From Chamaelirium japonicum (taxonomy: Eukaryota; Streptophyta; Magnoliopsida; Liliales; Melanthiaceae): DNA of 64,000 nt. Shown one piece after another: positions 54,278 through 64,000 of the stretch; the first letter of the stretch is position 1; each line of letters starts with the position of its first letter. A program made the translations under genes and the position numbers. The stretch is taken from contig CANTAL010000134.1 in assembly GCA_947650365.1 (NCBI GenBank), forward strand, positions 310,001-374,000. The letters are read 5' to 3'. The notes under the pieces were generated by a model. The model saw only the letters and a program-made list of their open reading frames with translations. It made no database searches and had not been told where the DNA came from.

Positions 54278-54954
54278 ATGGATACATTCGTGCGAATGAA
54301 TTAGAATGAATCATACGAATGAGTAAGAATGGATCGTACGAATGAAATAGAATGGATTGTGCGAATAAATTAGAATGGATCGTACGAATGAATTAGAATG
54401 GATCGTGTGAAAGAATTAGAATGGATTATATGAATGAATTAGAATAGATCGTATGAATGAATTAGAATGGATCGTACGAATGAATTAGAATGGATCGTAC
54501 GAATGAATTAGAATGGATCGTACGAATGAATTAGAATGGATACATTCGTGCGAATGAATTAGAATGGATACATTCGTGTGAAAGAATTTGAATAGATCGT
54601 ATGAATGAATTAGAATGGATCCTATGAATGAATTAGAATGGATCGTGCGAATGAATTAGAATGGATCGTACGAATGAATTAGAATGGATCGTGCCAATGA
54701 ATTAGAATTGATCGAACGAATGAATTAGAATGGATACATTCGTGCGAATGAATTAGAATGGATCGGACGAATGAATTAGAATGGATCATACGAATGAGCA
54801 AGAGTGGATCATACGAATGAAATAGAATAGATCATACAAATGAATTAGAATGGATCGTACGAAGGAATTAGAATGGATTGTACGAATATATTAGAATGGA
54901 TCGTATGAGTGAATTAGAATGGATCGTACAAATGAATTAGAATGGATCGTATGA
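54278..54954 (+). repeat. Satellite block, + orientation, end of 22.6 kb homology
   Basis: Matches 34533 to 35185, then stops at ATGAATGTATCC, where the strand flips in this copy only. Confidence 0.86.
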
Positions 54955-55946
54955 ATGTATCCATTCTAATTCATTCGTACGATCCATTCTAATTCATTCG
55001 CACAAATGTATCCATTCTAATTCATTCGTACGATCCATTCTAATTCATTCGTACGATCCATTCTAATTCATTCGCACGAATGTATCCATTCTAATTCATT
55101 CGTACGATCCATTCTAATTCATTTGTATGATCGATTCTAATTAATTCGTATGATCCATTCTAATTCATTCGTATGATCAAATCTAGTTCATTCGTACGAT
55201 CCATTCTAATTCATTCGTACGATCCATTCTAATTCATTCACACGATCCATTCTAATTCATTCGTCCGATCCATTCTAATTCACTTGCACGAATGTATCCA
55301 TTCTAATTCATTCATAAGATCCATTCTAATTCATTCGTACGATCCATTCTAATTCATTCGTACAATCCATTCTAATTCATTCGCACGAATGTATCCATTC
55401 TAATTCATTCGTACGATCCATTCTAATTCATTCGTACGATCCATTCTAATTCATTCGCACGATCTATTCTAATTCATTCGTACGATCCATTCTATTTTAT
55501 TCATACGATCCATTCTAATTCATTCGTACGATCCATTCTAATTCATTCGCACAAATGTATCCATTCTAATTCATTCGTACGATCCATTCTAATTCATTCG
55601 TACGATCCATTCTAATTCATTCGCACGAATGTATCCATTCTAATTCATTCGTACGATCCATTCTAATTCATTCGTACGATCCATTCTAATTAATTCGTAT
55701 GATCCATTCTAATTCATTCGTATGATCAATTCTAGTTCATTCGTACGATCCATTCTAATTCATTCGTACGATCCATTCTAATTCATTCATACAATCCATT
55801 CTAATTCTTTCACACGATCCATTCTAATTCATTCGTACAAACCATTCTAATTTATTCGTGCAATCCATTCTATTTCATTCGTACGATCCATTCTTACTCA
55901 TTCGTACGATCCATTCTAATTCATTCACACGAATGTATCCATTCGT
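54955..55946 (-). repeat. Satellite block, - orientation
   Basis: With the next block forms the first copy of a direct repeat of about 1.25 kb (CACACGAATGTATCCATTCG at about 55927 and 57198). Confidence 0.87.
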
Positions 55947-56421
55947 ACGAATGAATTAGAATAGATTGTACGAATGAATTAGAATGGATCGTACGAATGA
56001 ATTAGAATGGATCGTATGAATGAATTAGAATGGATTGTACGAATGAATTAGAATGGATCATGCGAATGAATTAGAATGGATCGTACGAATGAATTAGAAT
56101 GGATTATACGAATGAACTAGAATGGATACATTCGTGCGAATGAATTAGAATGGATCATACGATTGAATTAGAATGGATCGTACGAATGAATTAGAATGGA
56201 TCGTACGAATGAATTAGAATAGATCGTACGAATGAATTAGAATGGATCGTACGAATGAATTAGAATGGATCGTACGAATGAATTAGAATGGATCGTGTGA
56301 AAGAATTAGAATGGATCGTATGAATGAATTAGAATGGATCGTGCGAATGAATTCGAATGGATCGTACGAATGAATTAGAATGGATCGTACAAATGAATTA
56401 GAATGGATACATTCGTGCGAA
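55947..56421 (+). repeat. Satellite block, + orientation
   Basis: Ends at GTGCGAATCCATTC followed by a truncated join CATTCATTCGTACGATTC. Confidence 0.86.
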
Positions 56422-57217
56422 TCCATTCTAATTCATTCGTACTATCCATTCATTCGTACGATTCATTTGATCCATTCTAATTCATTCGTACGATCCATTC
56501 TAATTCATTCGTCCGATCCATTCTAATTCATTCGCCCGAATGTATCCATTCTAATTCATTCGTAAGATCCATTCTAATTCATTCGTACGATCCATTCTAA
56601 TTCATTCGTACAATCCATTCTAATTCATTCGCACGAATGTATCCATTCTAGTTCATTCGTACGATCCATTCTAATTCATTCGTACGATCCATTCTAATTC
56701 ATTCGTACGATCCATTCTAATTCATTCGTACGATCCATTCTATTTTATTCATACGATCCATTCTAATTCATTCGTACGATCAATTCTAATTCATTCGCAC
56801 AAATGTATCCATTCTAATTCATTCGTACGATCCATTCTAATTCATTCGTACGATCCATTCTAATTCATTCGCACGAATGTATCCATTCTAATTCATTCGT
56901 ACGATCCATTCTAATTCATTTGTACGATCCATTCTAATTAATTCGTATGATCCATTCTAATTCATTAGTATGATCAATTCTAGTTCATTCGTACGATCCA
57001 TTCTAATTCATTCGTACGATCCATTCTAATTCATTCGCATGATCCATTCTAATTCATTCATACAATCCATTCTAATTCTTTCACACGATCCATTCTAATT
57101 CATTCGTACGAACCATTCTAATTTATTCGTGCAATCCATTCTATTTCATTCGTACGATCCATTCTTACTCATTCGTACGATCCATTCTAATTCATTCACA
57201 CGAATGTATCCATTCGT
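56422..57217 (-). repeat. Satellite block, - orientation
   Basis: Second copy of the 1.25 kb repeat, offset 1248 to 1271 from 54955..55946. Confidence 0.87.
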
Positions 57218-57895
57218 ACGAATGAAATAGAATAGATTGTACGAATGAATTAGAACGGATCGTACGAATGAATTAGAATGGATCGTATGAATGAATTAGA
57301 ATGGATCGTACGAATGAATTAAAATGGATCATGCGAATGAATTAGAATGGATCGTACGAATGAATTAGAATGGATCGTACGAATGAACTAGAATGGATAC
57401 ATTCGTGCGAATGAATTAGAATGGATAGTACGAATGAATTAGAATGGATCGTACGAATGAATTAGAATGGATCGTACGAATGAATTAGAATGGATCCTGT
57501 GAAAGAATTAGAATGGATCGTATGAATGAATTAGAATGGATCGTGCGAATGAATTCGAATGGATCATACGAATGAATTAGAATGGATCGTACAAATGAAT
57601 TAGAATGGATACATTCGTGCGAATGAATTAGAATGGATACATTCGTGCGAAAGAATTAGAATAGATCGTATGAATGAATTAGAATGGATCCTATTAATGA
57701 ATTAGAATGGATCATGCGAATGAATTAGAATGGATCGTACGAATGAATTAGAATGTATCTTGCTAATGAATTAGAATTGATCGAACGAAGGAATTAGCAT
57801 GGATCGTGCTAATGAATTAGAATGGAACGTACGAATGAATTAGAATGGATCGTGTGAAAGAATTAGAATGGATTGTATGAATGAATTAGAATGAA
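57218..57895 (+). repeat. Satellite block, + orientation
   Basis: Ends at the reversed GAATTC junction (57893..57898); includes the start of the 3.3 kb repeat near 57620. Confidence 0.87.
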
Positions 57896-58324
57896 TTCGT
57901 ACGATCCATTCGAATTCATTCGCACGATCCATTCTAATTCATTCATACGATCCATTCTAATTCATTCATACAATCCATTGTAATTCTTTCACACGATCCA
58001 TTCTAATTCATTCGTAGGATCCATTCTAATTCATTCGTACAATCTATTCTATTTCATTCGTACGATCCATTCTTACTCATTCGTATGATCCATTCTAATT
58101 CATTCGGACGAATGTATCCATTCTAATTTATTTGTACGATCCATTCTAATTCATTCGTACGATCCATTCTAATTCATTCGTACGATCCATTCTTACTCAT
58201 TCGTATGATCCATTCTAATTCATTCGTACGATCCATTCTAATTCATTCGTACGATCCATTCTAATTTATTCGCACAATCTATTCTAATTCATTCGTACGA
58301 TCCATTCTAATTCATTCATACGAT
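57896..58324 (-). repeat. Satellite block, - orientation
   Basis: Pairs with 61249..61654; ends at CGATCGTACG. Confidence 0.87.
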
Positions 58325-58729
58325 CGTACGAATGAATTAGAATGGATCGTAAGGAATGAATTAGAATAGATTGTATGAATGTATTAGAATGGATACCTTC
58401 GTGCGAATGAATTAGAATGGATCATACGAATGAGTAAGAATGGATCGTACGAATGAAATAGAATGGATTGTACGAATGAATTAGAGTGGATCGTACAAAT
58501 GAATTAGAATGGATCGTACGAATGAATTAGAATGGATCATACGAATGAGTAAGAATGGATCGTACGAATGAAATAGAATAGATTGTACGAATGAATTAGA
58601 ATGGATCCTACGAATGGATTAGAATGGATCGTGTGAAAGAATTAGAATGGATTGTATGAATGAATTAGAATGGATCGTATGAATGAATTAGAATGGATCG
58701 TGCGAATGAATTTGAATGGATCGTACGAA
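58325..58729 (+). repeat. Satellite block, + orientation
   Basis: Pairs with 61655..62059, offset 3330; both have TTTGAATGG just before the GAATTC junction. Confidence 0.88.
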
Positions 58730-59134
58730 TTCATTCTAATTCATTCATACAATCCATTCTAATTCTTTCACACGATCCATTCTAATTCATTCGTACGTTC
58801 CATTCTAATTCATTAGCACGATCCATGCTAATTCATTCGTTCGATCAATTCTAATTCATTAGCACGATCCATTCTAATTCATTCGTACGATCCATTCTAA
58901 TTAATTCGCACGATCCATTCTAATTCATTCGTTTGATACATTCTAATTCCTTCGTAAGATCCATTCTAATTCATTCATACAATCCATTCTAATTCTTTCA
59001 CACGATCGATTCTAATTCATTCGTACGATCCATTCTAATTCATTCGTGCAATCCATTCTATTTCATTCGTACGATCCATTCTTACTCATTTGTACGATCC
59101 ATTCTAATTCATTCACACGAATGTATCCATTCGT
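58730..59134 (-). repeat. Satellite block, - orientation
   Basis: Shares CGTTTGATACATTC near 58930 with 62270. Ends at GTATCCATTCGTATG. Confidence 0.87.
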
Positions 59135-59847
59135 ATGAATGAATTAGAATTGATTGTACGAATGAATTAGAATGGATCGTACGAATGAATTAGAATGGAT
59201 CGTACGAAGGAATTAGAATGGATCGTACGAATGAATTAGAATGGATATATTCGTGCAAATGAATTAGAATGGTTCGTATGAATGTATTAGAATGGATCGT
59301 ATAAGTGAATTAGAATGGATCGTACGAATGAATTAGAATAGATCGTGCGAATGAATTAGAATGGATCGTACGAATGAATTAGAATGGATCGTACGAATGA
59401 ACTAGAATGGATACATTCGTGCGAATGAATTAGAATGGATCGTACGAATGAATTAGAATGGATCGTACGAATGAATTAGAATGGATCGTACGAATGGATT
59501 AGAATGGATCATACGAATGAATTAGAATGGATCGTGCGAATGAATTAGAATGGATCGAACGAATGAATTAGAATGGATATATTCGAGCGAATGAATTAGA
59601 ATAGATCGTAGGAATGAATTAGAATGGATCATACGAATGAATTAGAATGGATCGTCCGAACGAATTAGAATGGATCGTACGAACGAAATAGAATGGATCA
59701 TATGAATGAATTAGAATGGATCGTACGAGGTTACATTCATGAGAATGAATTAGAATGGATCGTACGAATGGATTAGAATGGATCGTACGAATGGATTAGA
59801 ATGGATACATTCGTGCGAATGAATTAGAATGGATACATTCGTGCGAA
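59135..59847 (+). repeat. Satellite block, + orientation
   Basis: Contains the odd join CGTACGAGGTTACATTCATGAG near 59725, repeated near 63160. Confidence 0.87.
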
Positions 59848-59884
59848 TACATTCTAATTCATTCGTACGATCCATTCTAATTTA
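59848..59884 (-). repeat. Very short - satellite block
   Basis: About 37 bases of reversed monomer joined to TTTAGGATCGTACG. A truncated relative lies at 63395..63412. Confidence 0.82.
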
Positions 59885-61248
59885 GGATCGTACGAATGAA
59901 CTAGAATAGATACATTCGTGCGAATGAATTAGAATTGATCGTACGAATGAATTAGTATGGATCGTGCGAATGAATTAGAATGGATCGTACGAATGAATTA
60001 GAATGGATCATACGAATGAACTAGAATGGATACATTCGTGCGAATGAATTAGAATGGATCGTACGAATGAATTAGAATGGATCGTACGAATGAATTAGAA
60101 TGGATCGTACGAATGAATTAGAATGGATCGTACGAATGAATTAGAATGGATACATTCGTGCGAATGAATTAGAATGGATCGGACGAATGAATTAGAATGG
60201 ATCGTACGAATGAATTAGAATGGATCAAATGAATGAAATAGAATGGTTACATTCATGCGAATGAATTAGAATGGATCGTACGAATGGATTAGAATGGATC
60301 GTACGAATGGATTAGAATGGATACATTCGAGCGAATGAATTAGAATGGATCGTACGAATGAATTAGAATGGATCGTACGAATGGATTAGAATGGATCCTA
60401 CGAATGGATTAGAATGGATACCTTTGTGCATATGAATTAGAATGGATCGTACGAATGAATTAGAATGGATCATATTAATGAATTAGAATGGATCATACGA
60501 ATGAATTAGAATGGATACATTCGTGCGAATGAATTAGAATGGATCGTGCGAATCAATTAGACTGGATCGTGCGAATGAATAAGAATAGATCATACGAATG
60601 AATTAGAATGGATCGTACGAATTAATTAGAATGGATACATTCGTGCGAATGAATTAGAATGGATTGTATGAATGAATTAGAATGGATCGTACGAATGAAT
60701 TAGAATGGATCATACGAATTAATTAGAATGGATCATACGAATGAATTAGAATGGATCGCACGAATGAAATAGAATGGATTGTACGAATGAATTAGAATGG
60801 ATCGTACGAATGAATTAGAATGGATCGTGTGAAAGAATTAGAATGGATTGTATGAATGAATTAGAATAGATCATATGAATGAATTAGAATGGATCGTGCG
60901 AATGAATTCGAATGGATTGTACGACTGAATTAGAATGGATCGTACGAATGAATTAGAATGGATACATTCGTACGAATGAATTAGAATGGATACATTAGTG
61001 TAAAAGAATTAGAATAGATCGTATGAATGAATTAGAATGGATCCTATGAATGAATTAGAATGGATCGTGCGAATGAATTAGAATGGATCGTACGAATGAA
61101 TTAGAATGGATCGTGCTAATGAATCAGAATTGATCGAACGAATGAATTAGCATGGATCGTGCTAATGAATTAGAATGGAACGTACGAATGAATTAGAATG
61201 GATCGTGTGAAAGAATTAGAATGGATCGTGTGAAAGAATTAGAATGAA
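59885..61248 (+). repeat. Satellite block, + orientation
   Basis: Has the CCTTTGTGCATATG marker at about 60421. Ends at the reversed GAATTC junction (61246..61251). Confidence 0.88.
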
Positions 61249-61654
61249 TTCGTACGATCCATTCGAATTCATTCGCACGATCCATTCTAATTCATTCATA
61301 CGATCCATTCTAATTCATTCATACAATCCATTCTAATTCTTTCACACGATCCATTCTAATTCATTCGTAGGATCCATACTAATTCATTCGTACAATCTAT
61401 TCTATTTCATTCGTACGATCCATTCTTACTCATTTGTATGATCCATTCTAATTCATTCGGACGAATTTATCCATTCTAATTTATTTGTACGATCCATTCT
61501 AATTCATTCGTACGATCCATTCTAATTCATTCGTACGATCCATTCTTACTCATTCGTATGATCCATTCTAATTCATTCGTACGATCCATTCTAATTCATT
61601 CGCACAATCTATTCTAATTCATTCGTACGATCCATTCTAATTCATTCGTACAAT
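61249..61654 (-). repeat. Satellite block, - orientation
   Basis: Second copy of 57896..58324 in the 3.3 kb repeat; ends CAATCGTACG. Confidence 0.87.
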
Positions 61655-62059
61655 CGTACGAATGAATTAGAATGGATCGTACGGAATGAATTAGAATGGA
61701 TTGTATGAATGAATTAGAATGGATACATTCGTGCGAATGAATTAGAATGGATCATACGAATGAGTAAGAATGGATCGTACGAATGGAATAGAATGGATTG
61801 TACGAATGAATTAGAATGGATCGTACAAATGAATTAGAATGGATCGTACGAATGAATTAGAATGGATCATACGAATGAGTAAGAATGGATCGAACGAATG
61901 AAATAGAATAGATTGTACGAATGAATTAGAATGGATCCTACGAATGAATTAGAATGGATCGTGTGAAAGAATTAGAATGGATTGTATGAATGAATTAGAA
62001 TGGATCGTATGAATGAATTAGAATTGATCGTGCGAATGAATTTGAATGGATCGTACGAA
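61655..62059 (+). repeat. Satellite block, + orientation
   Basis: Second copy of 58325..58729; ends at GAATTC 62057. Confidence 0.88.
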
Positions 62060-62454
62060 TTCATTCTAATTCATTCATACAATCCATTCTAATTCTTTCA
62101 CACGATCCATTCTAATTCATTCGTACGTTCCATTCTAATTCATTAGCACGATCCATGCTAATTCATTCGTTCGATCAATTCTAATTCATTAGCACGATCC
62201 ATTCTAATTCATTCGTACGATCCATTCTAATTAATTCGCATGATCCATTCTAATTCATTCGTTTGATACATTCTAATTCCTTCGTACGATCCATTCTAAT
62301 TCATTCATACAATCCATTCTAATTCATTCATACAATCCATTCTAATTCATTCATACGATCCATTCTAATTCATTCGTGCAATCCATTCTATTTCATTCGT
62401 ACGATCCATTCATACGATCCATTCTAATTCATTCACACGAATGTATCCATTCGT
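62060..62454 (-). repeat. Satellite block, - orientation
   Basis: Second copy of 58730..59134 with altered monomers and an out-of-phase join near 62410 (CCATTCATACGATCC). Confidence 0.87.
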
Positions 62455-63394
62455 ACGAATGAATTAGAATGGATTGTACGAATGAATTAGAATGGATCAT
62501 ACGAATGAATTAGAATGGATCGTACGAATGAATTAGAATAGATCGTACGAATGAATTAGAATGGATCGTACGAAGGAATTAGAATGGATCGTACGAATGA
62601 ATTAGAATGGATATATTCGTGCAAATGAATTAGAATGGTTCGTATAAATGTATAAGAATGGATCGTATGAGTGAATTAGAATGGATCGTACGAATGAATT
62701 AGAATGGATTGTATGAATGAATTAGAATGGATCGTACGAATGAATTAGAATGGATCGTATGAATGAATTAGAATGGATCGTACGAATGAATTAGAATGGA
62801 TCGTGCGAATGAATTAGAATGGATCGTACGAATGAATTAGAATGGATCGTACGAATGAACTAGAATGGATACATTCGTGCGAATGAATTAGAATGGATCG
62901 TACGAATGAATTAGAATGGATCGTACGAATGGATTAGAATGGATCATACGAATGAATTAGAATGGATCGTGCGAATGAATTAGAATGGATCGAACGAATG
63001 AATTAGAATGGATATATTCGAGCGAATGAATTAGAATAGATCGTAGGAATGAATTAGAATGGATCATACGAATGAATTAGAATGGATCGTACGAACGAAT
63101 TAGAATGGATCGTACGAACGAATTAGAATTGATCATATGAACAAATTAGAATGGATCGTACGAGGTTACATTCATGAGAATGAATTAGAATGGATCGTAC
63201 GAATGGATTAGAATGGATCGTACGAATGAATTAGAATGGATCGTACGAATGGATTAGAATGGATCCTACGAATGGATTAGAATGGATACCTTTGTACATA
63301 TGAATTAGAATGGATCGTACGAATGAATTAGAATGGATCATATTAATGAATTAGAATGGATCGTACGAATGAATTAGAATGGATACATTCGTGC
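62455..63394 (+). repeat. Satellite block, + orientation
   Basis: Repeats 59135..59847 and then, by a deletion of over 500 bases relative to 59.8..60.4 kb, reaches CCTTTGTACATATG at about 63290. Confidence 0.87.
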
Positions 63395-63412
63395 ACGATC
63401 CATTCTAATTCA
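63395..63412 (-). repeat. Very short - satellite block
   Basis: A single reversed partial monomer between GTGCAC and CAGGATCATACG. Confidence 0.78.
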
Positions 63413-63664
63413 GGATCATACGAATGAATTAGAATGGATACATTCGTGCGAATGAATTAGAATTGATCGTACGAATGAATTAGTATGGATCGTGCGAATG
63501 AATTAGAATGGATCGTACGAATGAATTAGAATGGATCATACGAATGAACTAGAATGGATACATTCATGCGAATGAATTAGAATGGATCGTACGAATGAAT
63601 TAGAATGGATCGTACGAATGAATTAGAATGGATCGTACGAATGAATTAGAATGGATATATTTGT
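63413..63664 (+). repeat. Satellite block, + orientation
   Basis: Matches 59885 onward (GAATTGATCG, TTAGTATGG). Ends at GATATATTTGTACGATC. Confidence 0.87.
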
Positions 63665-63936
63665 ACGATCTATTCTAATTCATTCGTACGATCAATTCTA
63701 ATTCATTCGTACGATCCATTCTAATTCCTTCGTACGATCCATTCTAATTCATTCGTACGATCCATTCTAATTCATTCATACAATCCATTCTAATTCTTTC
63801 ACACGATCCATTCTAATTCATTCGTACGATCCATTCTAATTCATTCGTGCAATCCATTCTATTTCATTCGTACGATCCATTCTTACTCATTCGTACGATC
63901 CATTCTAATTCATTCACACGAATGTATCCATTCGTA
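63665..63936 (-). repeat. Satellite block, - orientation
   Basis: Ends at CACACGAATGTATCCATTCG, the same flip as at 55946, 57217, 59134 and 62454. Confidence 0.87.
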
Positions 63937-64000
63937 CGAATGAATTAGAATAGATTGTACGAATGAATTAGAATGGATCGTACGAATGAATTAGAATGGA
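63937..64000 (+). repeat. Satellite block, + orientation, truncated by window end
   Basis: Begins CGTACGAATGAATTAG; runs off the window. Confidence 0.88.

Larger units (their letters stand above)
38091..54955. repeat. 22.6 kb higher-order segment, copy 2, internally deleted
   Basis: Follows copy 1 directly in the same orientation. After the island at 49426 the pairing offset falls to 19815 (TATGCACTCT at 30351/50166, hairpin at 33421/53236), so about 2.8 kb of copy 1 (roughly 26.85 to 29.7 kb) is absent. A further loss of exactly 69 bases (three monomers) lies between 53.5 and 54.28 kb. Homology stops near 54955, where copy 2 flips strand while copy 1 continues forward near 35185. Confidence 0.82.
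15150..64000. repeat. 23-bp satellite array, right part
   Basis: Same monomer family as left of the LTR, continuing to the end of the window. It is broken only by two 81-base GC-rich islands. It contains the two copies of a 22.6 kb higher-order segment and several smaller duplications. Each monomer normally carries one GATC, one GTAC and one CGTACG, so enzymes cutting these sites should give a 23-base ladder. I see no tRNA, rRNA, telomeric repeat or protein-coding gene in it. Confidence 0.97.

Noticed and set aside
1-64000. Human satellite II/III (GGAAT/ATTCC family)
   Set aside because: The strings CCATTC and GAATGG look similar, but the period is 23 bases rather than 5, ATTCC pentamer runs are absent, each monomer carries CGTACG, and the inserted LTR looks like a plant element.
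1-64000. CRISPR array
   Set aside because: Repeats are contiguous with no unique spacers, and both orientations are mixed.
1-64000. Telomeric or subtelomeric repeat
   Set aside because: No TTTAGGG-type or related short telomere runs were seen; a subtelomeric location can be neither shown nor excluded from this window.

Overview
This window is almost entirely one satellite DNA, with no gene I can support. About 97% of it is a tandem array of a 23-base monomer. The monomer is the 18-base core GAATGAATTAGAATGGAT followed by the linker CGTAC. A recurrent 28-base version carries the linker ACATTCGTGC instead. The array is not head-to-tail throughout: it flips strand about 70 times, giving blocks from under 20 bases to about 3 kb in alternating orientation. 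The flips keep the repeat phase and tend to fall on short palindromes (TCGTACGA at the monomer junction, GAATTC, GTGCAC, ATCCATTATGGAT).

The organism is most likely a seed plant. The only substantial non-satellite sequence (13667..15149) looks like a plant LTR-retrotransposon solo LTR: GC-rich, TG...CA ends, a TATA box about 200 bases before the 3' end, and the TTGAGCGTCGGAG-type motif common near the 3' end of plant Ty3/gypsy-like LTRs. I cannot name the species, or say whether the array is centromeric, subtelomeric or an interstitial knob.

Layout: 1..13665 is satellite in 16 alternating blocks. 13667..15149 is the solo LTR. 15150..64000 is satellite again. The second part is built from nested duplications. 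A unit of about 22.6 kb starting near 15467 is repeated directly from 38091. The second copy lacks about 2.8 kb near 49.45 kb (the pairing offset drops from 22616 to 19815) and the match ends at an orientation flip near 54.95 kb. An 81-base GC-rich non-satellite island sits at equivalent places in both copies (26730 and 49346). Smaller duplications of about 1.25, 2.2, 2.26, 3.3 and 4.0 kb lie inside or beside this, and locally a 120-base higher-order unit (four 23-mers plus one 28-mer) is visible.

The main structural point is that strand-switch junctions are themselves repeated sequence. One junction around GAATTC occurs 13 times in one orientation and 4 times as its reverse complement; another, ATCCATTATGGAT, occurs 5 times and twice reversed. 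Several junctions are long hairpins, the best with 115-base arms and one mismatch (1801..2051). Monomer differences concentrate at the two CpG sites of TCGTACGA as C-to-T or G-to-A changes, the expected mark of long-term cytosine methylation. Block boundaries below are read by eye and good to about 15 bases.
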